The notes: a model not told the origin generated them from the sequence alone. A DNA stretch of 6,470 nucleotides from CAZIUL01 sp964542475 (GCA_964542475.1 CAZIUL010000112.1:1-6470), one strand, 5' to 3'; positions 1 through 6,155 are shown, counted from the stretch's first letter. Translations and numbers: made by a program.

Positions 1-64
1 AGAGGTATTCGCGGATTAGCTTTTCCGACCTGCTTTTGCGGCTGTCGTCTTTGTCAGCAGGCAT
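1..64 (-). CDS. Ser/Thr protein kinase, N-terminal fragment (runs off the left edge)
   Basis: Only the first 21 codons lie in the window, read leftwards from an ATG at 64-62. The peptide begins MPADKDDSRKSRSEKLIREY and matches residues 1-24 of the large kinase at 3144-6107, apart from T to K at residue 5 and a missing four-residue unit (RSRK). The nucleotide match continues through the ribosome binding site (GGAG at 75-72, 7 nt before ATG) to the -10 box, so this is the true start of a paralogous gene and not a chance frame. No kinase motif is within the window. The assignment rests entirely on the paralogy, and whether the remainder is intact or carries the same FGE-like domain cannot be seen. 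It is transcribed divergently from the lipoprotein operon starting at 370. Confidence 0.8.
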   Translation of the reverse strand, partial: MPADKDDSRKSRSEKLIREYL

Positions 65-88
65 GTCATTTCTCCGAAGGGTATTAGA
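1..88. repeat. Duplicated kinase 5' block, copy A (partner 6032-6131)
   Basis: By hand alignment 81 of 88 bases match 6032-6131, with one 12-base gap. The match covers the start of the kinase coding region, the ribosome binding site and the -10 box, and stops abruptly after position 88. It marks two paralogous kinase genes in the same orientation about 6 kb apart. The left end of the repeat is beyond the window. Confidence 0.85.
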
Positions 89-369
89 CCATGCGCACGG
101 AGTGTGGGTCAAGGGTGGAGTGATTACATGCCAGGCAGGAATAATCCTTCAGCGTTCCCCGGGAATGGGACATGACACAAAATTCTCACGAACTCGGTAT
201 TACCCGTTATTTCCTCCGAGTAGTGTCCGCTTACGCCGGATTTTCCGCTTCTTATGTTTGATGGAACTCACCGGCAAAAACCCAGAAAAACCGGCATCCG
301 CTGCCCGCGCCGGCCGGATTTCCCCGGCACAGGCAACATGTCGGCAATCATGAGGAAAGGATTACAGCC
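65..369. other. Divergent intergenic region between left kinase and lipoprotein operon
   Basis: No convincing gene is present on either strand. The left quarter carries the kinase ribosome binding site and promoter. The remainder should contain the plus-strand promoter for the lipoprotein operon, but I see no pair of boxes good enough to name. Small dyads are present: TTCCC-C-GGGAA at 155-165 and GGTA-T-TACC within the region near 199-207; both could be operators or chance. The right end carries the ribosome binding site for the gene at 370 (GAGG at 352-355 and AGGA at 358-361, the latter 8 nt before the ATG). Confidence 0.5.
83..112 (-). promoter_or_regulatory. Predicted sigma70-type promoter of the left kinase gene
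   Basis: Read on the minus strand, a -35 box TTGACC (112-107) is followed by an 18-nt spacer and a -10 box TCTAAT (88-83), each five of six matches to consensus. The -10 box ends 18 nt before the ATG, so the leader would be only about 10-12 nt and would begin close to the GGAG ribosome binding site. The same layout recurs at the second kinase (6126-6155) with an unrelated spacer, which makes chance unlikely. The transcription start is inferred, not observed. Confidence 0.6.
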
Positions 370-2355
370 ATGAAGATCGATAAAACGAAACAGGCACTGA
401 TAATATCCATGGGGCTTTTGCTTGCCTCTGTCCTGTGTAGCTGCATTTCCCGGGATTACACGAGGATTAGCGACTTCCTGAGGGAAGGACGGATGAAACA
501 GGCGCTCTCCGCCTCCCGCGGGGTGTCCCGCGCGGCAGCGAACGATCCCCTCGTGATCGGCATCACCCGTGCGCTGTCCGCCGAGATATCTCTCGATCGG
601 TTGGTGAAAGCGCAAAACCTCTTTTATCAGAACAAGTTCGGGGCAGCGCGCGATGCGGCCAGGGATGCGCTCGAAACGAATCCGGGCAACCTGCAGGGGT
701 GTGCGTTCATGGCGGATGTCTGCTGCCTTGACGGGATCGAGCGTTACGCCGACGAGGACTTCGACGGAGCGTTAAAAGCCTATGACGAAGCCCGCGTGTA
801 CTGCCCCAACCACCCCGTGGCCAAGAAGTACACAGTGGTCACGAAACACGCGTGGTCATGCCGCGACTACGAATCTGGTTTAAAAAAATGCGCTGAAAAC
901 ACTAAGACCTCATTGAAAGAAGCTGTCAGCCTATTCGAGGAGGCGGAAAAACGCACGAGCGGCTTCTGCGACGCGGCCGCGTGTGCGAAAGAATGCCGGG
1001 AAAGGTTCGCAATCATCTGCTTCGCTGAAGCGAGACACATGCTGACCTCGGGTAAAACATCTTTTGCCCCTGCCACCGCCCTGCTCCTGATGGAGGAAGG
1101 CGTAGGTTTCTGCCCCTCCTTCAAAGACGATAGGCTCTTGCGAGACACCCGCGAAATCGTCCGCGAACTTGCGAAAGTCAACTTTGCCTTCGACTTCAGC
1201 GGCAGCGGAAGTTCCGGCTACGCGGAACGGCTGAAAAACAAGCTTGCCAACGGGGTTCCGGGCTACGAACTCGCCAACAGCACCTTTCTCCCGAAGCTCC
1301 TCTTCAAAAGAAGGTGGGCTTCCACGGCCGATAGAATCAACGTGCTCCGCGTCGTCCACGGCGCCCGGTCGAAAATAGGATTGCCGTCTCCCTGCGTGGA
1401 GATTTCGGTGCGGCTGGACAAGCCGAGCGTCAGGATCGAGGAGACCGGCGTGAAAAACCTCAAGTCCAGATACCTGCACGGCAGCAAAAGGATTCCCAAT
1501 CCGCGGAAAAGCGAGCTGATCGAAAAGATTCCCAAAGTGGCGAAGAAGCTTAACCATCTGAGAACCGTCGAATACCCCAAACAGTACGCTGCCGAGATGG
1601 TGAGGCGGGCCGTGAAAGAACGGGCGGGCCTACTCGGCGGTCTGGTCGTCGGAGCGGTGACGAAGAGCCTCCTCGACGAAATTCTCGGCGACATTAAGAG
1701 TACACAGGCCGAACTTCAGACGCTGCAGGCGGAATACGCGAGCGCCCCTGACATGATCACGGTGGAAGACATCAGGAGCTACTCCTACAGGAAGTCCACG
1801 GTGGCCAAGAGCTCGACGTTCAAAGCCGCGGTCACGATCAACGATCCGTCCTCGTTTCTGCGCGGGCGCATCGATCTTAAGAAGACCCACACTGTTTCGG
1901 ACACGCGCATCAGAAAAGCCCACGGGAAAGACGTGGAAGGGATCGTCAACAGGGAACCCGTCCTGCCCAGCGACAGCACAGTGAACGATGCCGCTTTCGC
2001 GAATGTCAGGGACGAGCTCATTCGCTCCTTGGGCGGGGAGATCGTTACCTACCACGGCCGGTGGGCAAAAAGAAAAGGGCTGGAAGCGGTGTGCATGAAG
2101 CAATACCTGAGCCGCGAGGCCGGCAACAAGATGACAGGGACCGGGGACTCTGTCGGCGGCCCGCTCACCGCGAAGCTGATGCCGCGCCTCGCCCCGGCTT
2201 CCTCCATCCCCGCCTGCAAAAGGATCCGCCTCCCCAAGTCATGGAAAGCGCCGGGGCTGATCTCCATGAATGTCTCGCGGAAGATAATCGAGCGGTACGT
2301 GATTTCCCGGAAAACGGCTCCGGTCGGCGAAATAAACCTGGCAATGAATAGATAG
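370..2355 (+). CDS. Large TPR-containing lipoprotein, cysteine-rich, function unknown
   Basis: This encodes 661 residues with a lipoprotein signal: basic N-terminus (K2, K5, K7), hydrophobic core at about 9-22, and lipobox LCSC with lipidated Cys25. The product should be anchored in an envelope membrane. Residues 77-110 and 123-154 look like two TPR units (protein-protein interaction helices), with a possible third near 218-252. Eleven cysteines fall between 111 and 248, which is unusual for an exported protein and suggests disulfides. Residues 368-378 carry an HGSKRIPNPRK stretch followed by helical heptad-like sequence to about 455, interrupted by a glycine-rich hydrophobic patch at 420-430 (GLLGGLVVGAV). 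Residues 480-555 look beta-rich and include an LPSD motif at 532-535. From memory, the pNP and LPSD-type layout resembles TPR lipoproteins of planctomycetes, but I cannot name the family. The start has a good ribosome binding site (AGGA, 8 nt). Codon wobble GC is consistent to the end, so there is no sign of frameshift. It forms an operon with the gene at 2382. Confidence 0.85.
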   Translation: MKIDKTKQALIISMGLLLASVLCSCISRDYTRISDFLREGRMKQALSASRGVSRAAANDPLVIGITRALSAEISLDRLVKAQNLFYQNKFGAARDAARDALETNPGNLQGCAFMADVCCLDGIERYADEDFDGALKAYDEARVYCPNHPVAKKYTVVTKHAWSCRDYESGLKKCAENTKTSLKEAVSLFEEAEKRTSGFCDAAACAKECRERFAIICFAEARHMLTSGKTSFAPATALLLMEEGVGFCPSFKDDRLLRDTREIVRELAKVNFAFDFSGSGSSGYAERLKNKLANGVPGYELANSTFLPKLLFKRRWASTADRINVLRVVHGARSKIGLPSPCVEISVRLDKPSVRIEETGVKNLKSRYLHGSKRIPNPRKSELIEKIPKVAKKLNHLRTVEYPKQYAAEMVRRAVKERAGLLGGLVVGAVTKSLLDEILGDIKSTQAELQTLQAEYASAPDMITVEDIRSYSYRKSTVAKSSTFKAAVTINDPSSFLRGRIDLKKTHTVSDTRIRKAHGKDVEGIVNREPVLPSDSTVNDAAFANVRDELIRSLGGEIVTYHGRWAKRKGLEAVCMKQYLSREAGNKMTGTGDSVGGPLTAKLMPRLAPASSIPACKRIRLPKSWKAPGLISMNVSRKIIERYVISRKTAPVGEINLAMNR

Positions 2356-2381
2356 AAATGAAACTCGAAGGGAGTGAAACG

Positions 2382-2774
2382 ATGAACAGCAGCAAAAGAA
2401 TAAAGAAAAACATTGGCGGAATCGGCCCCAAAATCGGTGCATTGCTTTTACTGGCCGCTCTTGTCGCGGGGTGTGTCTCCACAGAACCCTACAACATCTA
2501 CACCGTCCCCGGCGGGAAGCTCGTCGTGACCCGCAGCGAGCTCGAAAGCGAAGCCATGAAACAACAGGGCGTCACCCTGGTGGGGTGGGAGGAGTTGGCT
2601 GCCGCAAACAGGTACGTCTATGTCGATAAGATTCCGCAAGGTTGCAACCTGGCGGAGCTGGCGGCCCATGTGGATTTCGAGCGGTCGCGACCGCTCGATG
2701 CCTGCGAGTTCAGCGCGAAGGCGACCAAGGTCGAGCCGTTTAAGGGAGGGGAGAATCGAGGATCCGCGAACTGA
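2382..2774 (+). CDS. Small lipoprotein, function unknown
   Basis: This encodes 130 residues from the ATG at 2382. I chose this start over an in-frame ATG at 2358 because AAGGGAG at 2368-2374 sits 7 nt upstream, while 2358 follows the previous stop by 2 nt with no ribosome binding site. The N-terminus is a clear lipoprotein signal: basic residues K5, R6, K8, K9, hydrophobic core 19-29, lipobox VAGC with lipidated Cys31. The mature part of about 100 residues has two more cysteines (C88 and C108), which could form a disulfide, and a hydrophilic tail. The sequence matches no family I recognise. It follows the large lipoprotein gene by 26 nt on the same strand, so the two are likely co-transcribed and may act together in the envelope. 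A 22-bp perfect palindrome lies inside its 3' half. Confidence 0.75.
   Translation: MNSSKRIKKNIGGIGPKIGALLLLAALVAGCVSTEPYNIYTVPGGKLVVTRSELESEAMKQQGVTLVGWEELAAANRYVYVDKIPQGCNLAELAAHVDFERSRPLDACEFSAKATKVEPFKGGENRGSAN
2677..2698. repeat. Perfect 22-bp palindrome inside the small lipoprotein gene
   Basis: The half-site is TCGAGCGGTCG followed directly by its reverse complement, centred between 2687 and 2688 with no loop. It lies within codons for the ERSRP region of the small lipoprotein. It could be a DNA-binding dyad, a cruciform-prone site, or a coincidence of GC-rich coding sequence. Confidence 0.85.
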
Positions 2775-2802
2775 TCGCGCCCGGCGGGCAGGGGAAAGAA
2801 GA

Positions 2803-2822
2803 GGCGGCAACAGCGTGCCGCC
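2803..2822 (+). terminator. Hairpin after the lipoprotein operon, terminator-like but without U-tract
   Basis: The arms GGCGGCA (2803-2809) and TGCCGCC (2816-2822) enclose a 6-nt loop, starting 28 nt past the stop of the small lipoprotein gene. No T-run follows, so it is not a classic intrinsic terminator. It could protect the 3' end or assist Rho-dependent termination. Confidence 0.4.
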
Positions 2823-2868
2823 CTCCAGGCGAAAGGCCAGGCGTCGATTCCGCAATGGAGGGCGCCGC
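2823..2868. repeat. Degenerate repeat unit, copy 1
   Basis: By hand alignment 36 of 46 bases match 2912-2957 without gaps, a period of 89 nt. The best conserved part is CAATGGAGGG followed by YGCCGC. Homology outside the unit is weak (about 7 of the next 14 bases). The unit type is unknown. Confidence 0.65.
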
Positions 2869-2911
2869 GCTCTCGAGCACCGATTAAGTGTTCCGTCCCC
2901 GTATTTCCACG

Positions 2912-2957
2912 CTCCAGGGGAAACAGCAGGTGTCGGTTGAACAATGGAGGGTGCCGC
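2912..2957. repeat. Degenerate repeat unit, copy 2
   Basis: This is the partner of 2823-2868 (36 of 46 bases). Both copies carry the CAATGGAGGG core in the same orientation. No third copy was noticed elsewhere in the window. Confidence 0.65.
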
Positions 2958-3036
2958 TCCGTCAGCCGCCGTGGTCGGTACACGCCGGAATAACGGAAAA
3001 ATCGCCAGGGAAGCTCCGACCCCCTTGGAACCCCCA

Positions 3037-3060
3037 GGCCGCGGGCTTGACGCCGCGGCC
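3037..3060. repeat. All-GC hairpin GGCCGCGG / CCGCGGCC
   Basis: Eight-bp perfect arms at 3037-3044 and 3053-3060 enclose an 8-nt loop. It lies about 84 nt past the kinase stop codon on the minus strand. There is no T-run after it in either direction, so it is at most an atypical transcription end or RNA 3' structure between the convergent genes. Confidence 0.55.
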
Positions 3061-3084
3061 AAAGAACCGGCTTGCTTCGCCGCC

Positions 3085-3124
3085 GGAAAGAAAAGAAAAA
3101 AGGGAAGAAAGGAGAAGAAAAGAA
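3085..3124. other. 40-nt purine-only run (pyrimidine-only on the minus strand)
   Basis: Every base from 3085 to 3124 on the plus strand is A or G. In the kinase transcript it would be a C/U-only tract beginning 19 nt after the stop codon. A pyrimidine-rich, unstructured tract of this kind is compatible with Rho loading or with triplex-prone DNA. Either reading is inference. Confidence 0.7.
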
Positions 3125-3143
3125 CAATGGCTAAAAGGCTCAA

Positions 3144-6107
3144 TCATTCAATCGCTAAAAAAAGGGCGGGACGGAAACCGAGGCGGCTGTGGCGCATTCC
3201 AGGGTCGTGCCTGTTGCGGTACGCAGACCGACAGCGGCCGGAGAGGTAGTACCAGCAGCCGCCACGACCGACCCGGAGGGATGAACCCGTCGATTCCCAT
3301 GAACTGCCGTCAGCAGGCGCACCTTCATAGCTGAAGTGATATGCGTCCGAGCACCACTCAAACACATTACCGTGAACATCATGAAGACCAAAAGCGTTCG
3401 GTACAAAACTACCGACCGGGGCATGAATAGCGTAACCGTCATCAAAGTTTTCCTCGTACGTCCAGGTTGGAGGCCCGCCGTTCTCCTTGAAGAAAAGATC
3501 ACACAGATTGGCTGAGCCTTGAAGAGAATCAACATTGTTGCCCGTACAAAAAACCGATGTCGTGCCCGCGCGGCACGCGTACTCCCACTCCGACTCGCTC
3601 GGAAAACGAAGCCTCAGCCTATGTGCAAGCTCAGCGCAGTCTTCCCAGTTCACCTGTTCAACAGGGTGGAGAAGGGAGCCCGGTTGTCCGGATCTGCTCC
3701 AGCTGGGATCGATGCTGTCCGGGCCATAAAAGCTCGGGTTCTTTTTTGTGAACCGAAGCCACTGGCCCTGGGTCATCTCGTACTTGGACAGGTAAAACGG
3801 TTTTATGCTCTTCTCGTGCACCGGGCCTTCGTCGCGCTCGGCATTGGGGTCAACGTTCGGTGAGCCCTCAGGGTTTTCTTCTGATGGAGGCACAGCACCC
3901 ATGTCAAAGCTGCCGCCCGGGATCAGGACGAACACGATGCCCGTATCCTCGGCAAGAAAAAGTTTTCCCTCGGTGTCGCGAAGGGAAATCGTTCCGGTCT
4001 GAAGGTGCGAAAACTCCCAGAGACCTGATTCGGGATCACGGCCGATCGGCACAAGCCCGAGCTGCTCTTCAATGACAAGCCCCTTGTACGCCGGGCACTC
4101 CTCTTCGTCCGCGATCGAGGCGATCGCCTCGTCCCACGCGGACCTGTGATCATCGATGCTTCGTTTTTTTATCGTTTCCGCAAAAACAAGACGCTCTTTT
4201 ACGGACTTGAGCAGGCCGTCCTCTTCATACGAAAGCTTTAAAACACCTGAAACAAGCTCTGACAGCGTGTCGTGTCGCCACTGGGCCTGGATGTTATCGA
4301 AGATGTAGGTCCGGCGTTTTGACACCTCTTTCTCAAACTCTGAGATCTTCGCGTCCAGCTCGGCAAGGTTTTTTTTCATATTGTCCGGCTCTTCCGGTTT
4401 TCCTTTTTCTTCTCCGTTGGCTGTCCCGCCTTCGCCTGAATCGTTCGTTTCACCCGACCCGTCGTCTTTCATGCTTTCGATGCGCGCGAAAAGATCTTCT
4501 CTGGCCTTTTGCAGGGCAAGGAGCTCCGAAATGCGGAGATGGCTTTCCCTGTCGATCCGCGCATGTTCATCCGTGTAAGGGGTGGCGTCGCCGCGCAGGG
4601 TGTCGAGTACGCGCTGGTGCTCGTCAAGGCGCGTGACAAGCTTTTCAGCTTTTTTGATCCATTCATCGAGCCCGGGGATGTTTTCTGGATGAGCCGGCCA
4701 GAGCTCGTCTTCCTCATCCACAAGGTCCGACAGGATCTTCAGGTCGGACAAGCGCATGATCTCAGCGAGGTTTTGTTCGATTTCCAGCGCGCGGCCTTCC
4801 GCTGTCATCTCCGCTGCGAGAGCCCTTTTCTTTTCAGCTTCCGCGACCTTGCGCTGCTGATCCGCGATCCTGCCCTGCTCCTGCGCCTTGTCCCGCTCAG
4901 AAAGCGCGTAAAGGAAAAGACAGGTTATCGCAACAAGGGCAAGCATGGCCACTGCAGCGCTCGCGCTGAAAACCGGGTACCGCTTCACCCACTTCACTCC
5001 CCCCGCTAACGCCCCGGGCGGTTTCGCCAGGATCGACTCGTTGTTCAGGAAGCGGTGTATGTCCGCCGCGAAATCCTCCATCGACCGGTAGCGGCGCTCC
5101 GGCTTCTTCTCCATCGCCTTGAGGCAGATTACCGATAGGTCGCGCGGCACGCGCGAGCGGAGCTTGCGCGGGTCGGTCGGGTCGTCGAGCAGGATTTTTT
5201 TAAGAACTTGCTGGCTCGTGTCCCCCTCGAAGGGGATCTTGAGCGTCAGCATCTCATACAGCGTCGCGCCCAGCGAGAAGATGTCGGTCTTGTGGTCGAT
5301 GCCGATCCGCTTGCTCGCCGCCTGCTCCGGGCTCATGTAGTAAGGAGTGCCAGCGAAATCACCTGTGCGCGAAAGCGCAAGTGCGTCCTCCACCTTGGCC
5401 AGGCCGAAGTCGGTCACCTTGGGGGCACCCTCCTGCGTGAGCAGGATGTTCTGGGGCTTCACGTCCCGGTGGACCACGCCGGTGGAGTGCGCGTGTTCGA
5501 GCGCGTCCGCAATCTCGGCGAAGAGCGCGGCCGCCTCGCGGAAGTAGCCTGCGGGGAGGCCTTTCTCCCCGCGGAGCTCGTCCAGCCGGTCCGCAAGTGT
5601 ACGCCCTTCCTCCACCAGCTCCTGGGCGATGTAGTGGACACCTTTATCCTCGCCGACCGAGTGGATCGCCACGATGCCTGGGTGCTGCTGGCGGCCGCCC
5701 GCCTCAGCCTCACGCTTGAACTTCAGCACGGCTTGGTCCGAAAAACCCAGGTGCGCGGGAAGCACCTTTAAGGCCACCTTCCGCTTGAGTGAGAGCTGCT
5801 CCGCCTCGTAAACAGTGCCCATGCCGCCCGAACCGAGTTCGCGGATAATCTTAAAGTCGCCGATGGTGTCAGGAGGGGTGGCTGCTTCGGCGCCGTGACC
5901 TTCCCCCATGTCGATCTCCTCCGCACCCTCAGCCTTCAGGCGGTTGAAAAGTTCCTTCAGATCCTTCTCCAGCTCCGGGTACTTGGTGAGGTACTCCTCC
6001 GGGGTCACGTCCTCGCCCGAATCGCGGCGCGAGATGTACTCGCGGATGAGCTTTTCCGACCTGCTTTTGCGGCTTCTTTTACGGCTGTCGTCAGTGTCAG
6101 CGGGCAT
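3144..6107 (-). CDS. Membrane Ser/Thr protein kinase with C-terminal FGE-like (SUMF1/PvdO-type) domain
   Basis: This encodes 987 residues. The start at 6107 is set by GGAG 7 nt upstream and by exact sharing of this start with the paralogue at 64; the frame stays open 100 codons further but that part is the promoter region. Residues 1-60 are a basic, then helical lead-in with a YPELEKDLKELF motif. Residues 84-350 are a Hanks-type kinase: glycine loop GSGGMG 92-97, Lys114, HRD 213-215, Lys217, Asn220, DFG 233-235, SPE 259-261, so it should be catalytically active. One membrane span lies at about 379-402. Residues 403-455 are a likely coiled coil, followed by helices with an acidic Gly/Glu-rich linker (548-578). 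Residues 723-985 are FGE-like: GGSFDMG 731-737, WEYACRAGTT 841-850, GNVFEWCSD 913-921, RGG 948-950 and terminal LGFRPAL. The kinase should be cytoplasmic and the FGE-like part outside, as a sensor. Only one (C959) of the two catalytic cysteines of true FGE aligns; the other position is Tyr954, so sulfatase activation is unlikely. Confidence 0.93.
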   Translation of the reverse strand: MPADTDDSRKRSRKSRSEKLIREYISRRDSGEDVTPEEYLTKYPELEKDLKELFNRLKAEGAEEIDMGEGHGAEAATPPDTIGDFKIIRELGSGGMGTVYEAEQLSLKRKVALKVLPAHLGFSDQAVLKFKREAEAGGRQQHPGIVAIHSVGEDKGVHYIAQELVEEGRTLADRLDELRGEKGLPAGYFREAAALFAEIADALEHAHSTGVVHRDVKPQNILLTQEGAPKVTDFGLAKVEDALALSRTGDFAGTPYYMSPEQAASKRIGIDHKTDIFSLGATLYEMLTLKIPFEGDTSQQVLKKILLDDPTDPRKLRSRVPRDLSVICLKAMEKKPERRYRSMEDFAADIHRFLNNESILAKPPGALAGGVKWVKRYPVFSASAAVAMLALVAITCLFLYALSERDKAQEQGRIADQQRKVAEAEKKRALAAEMTAEGRALEIEQNLAEIMRLSDLKILSDLVDEEDELWPAHPENIPGLDEWIKKAEKLVTRLDEHQRVLDTLRGDATPYTDEHARIDRESHLRISELLALQKAREDLFARIESMKDDGSGETNDSGEGGTANGEEKGKPEEPDNMKKNLAELDAKISEFEKEVSKRRTYIFDNIQAQWRHDTLSELVSGVLKLSYEEDGLLKSVKERLVFAETIKKRSIDDHRSAWDEAIASIADEEECPAYKGLVIEEQLGLVPIGRDPESGLWEFSHLQTGTISLRDTEGKLFLAEDTGIVFVLIPGGSFDMGAVPPSEENPEGSPNVDPNAERDEGPVHEKSIKPFYLSKYEMTQGQWLRFTKKNPSFYGPDSIDPSWSRSGQPGSLLHPVEQVNWEDCAELAHRLRLRFPSESEWEYACRAGTTSVFCTGNNVDSLQGSANLCDLFFKENGGPPTWTYEENFDDGYAIHAPVGSFVPNAFGLHDVHGNVFEWCSDAYHFSYEGAPADGSSWESTGSSLRVGRGGCWYYLSGRCRSAYRNRHDPGMRHSRLGFRPALFLAIE

Positions 6108-6131
6108 GTCTTTTCTCCGAAGGGTATTAGA
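6032..6131. repeat. Duplicated kinase 5' block, copy B (partner 1-88)
   Basis: This matches 1-88 in the same orientation with 7 mismatches and a 12-base insertion. It covers codons 1-25 of the kinase, the ribosome binding site and the -10 box. Similarity ends beyond 6131 except for the short CCCTTGA element at 6158-6152. Confidence 0.85.
6063..6086 (-). repeat. 12-bp tandem duplication in the kinase N-terminus
   Basis: Two adjacent 12-base units (minus strand AGCCGTAAAAGA then AGCCGCAAAAGC) encode SRKR SRKS, and differ at two bases. The paralogue at the left edge has a single unit, so one unit was gained here or lost there. It changes the number of basic residues ahead of the kinase domain. 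Confidence 0.8.
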
Positions 6132-6155
6132 ACACGACAAGTATGCGGTTTTCAA
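6126..6155 (-). promoter_or_regulatory. Predicted sigma70-type promoter of the kinase/FGE-like gene
   Basis: On the minus strand TTGAAA (6155-6150), an 18-nt spacer and TCTAAT (6131-6126) each match consensus at five of six bases. The -10 box ends 18 nt before the ATG, implying a leader of about 10-12 nt. The upstream element CCCTTGA and the whole segment from -10 to ribosome binding site are shared with the left kinase, but the spacer is not. This supports function over mere duplication. Confidence 0.6.

Larger units (their letters stand above)
2775..3143. other. Convergent intergenic region, 369 nt, structured and repeat-bearing
   Basis: This separates the lipoprotein operon (rightward) from the kinase gene (leftward). 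In order it holds a hairpin at 2803-2822, two degenerate copies of a 46-nt unit at 2823-2868 and 2912-2957, an all-GC hairpin at 3037-3060, and a 40-nt purine-only run at 3085-3124. Open frames crossing it lack a credible start or recognisable product. I see no coding gene here. Confidence 0.6.

Noticed and set aside
36..353. 105-codon plus-strand frame in the left intergenic region
   Set aside because: It runs antisense to the kinase start and its promoter, has no ribosome binding site or family resemblance, and is parallel to a similar spurious frame over the other copy of the repeat.
931..1557. 208-codon minus-strand frame inside the large lipoprotein gene
   Set aside because: It is the antisense shadow of a well-supported gene with a lipoprotein signal and ribosome binding site. 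It has no recognisable domain of its own.
2358..2384. Upstream ATG at 2358 as the start of the small lipoprotein
   Set aside because: No ribosome binding site precedes it, whereas AAGGGAG lies 7 nt before the ATG at 2382 and gives a normal-length signal peptide.
2448..3143. 231-codon minus-strand frame across the small lipoprotein gene and the convergent spacer
   Set aside because: Its N-terminal hydrophobic Phe/Leu-rich start is merely the translation of the pyrimidine tract, and the rest is antisense to a lipoprotein gene.
2944..3249. Plus-strand 101-codon frame rich in Lys and Arg, including a 40-codon start at 3127
   Set aside because: Its basic character comes from the purine-only run and from being antisense to the kinase 3' end. 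The AGGAG at 3110-3114 is 12 nt from the ATG at 3127, which is far, and the product resembles nothing.
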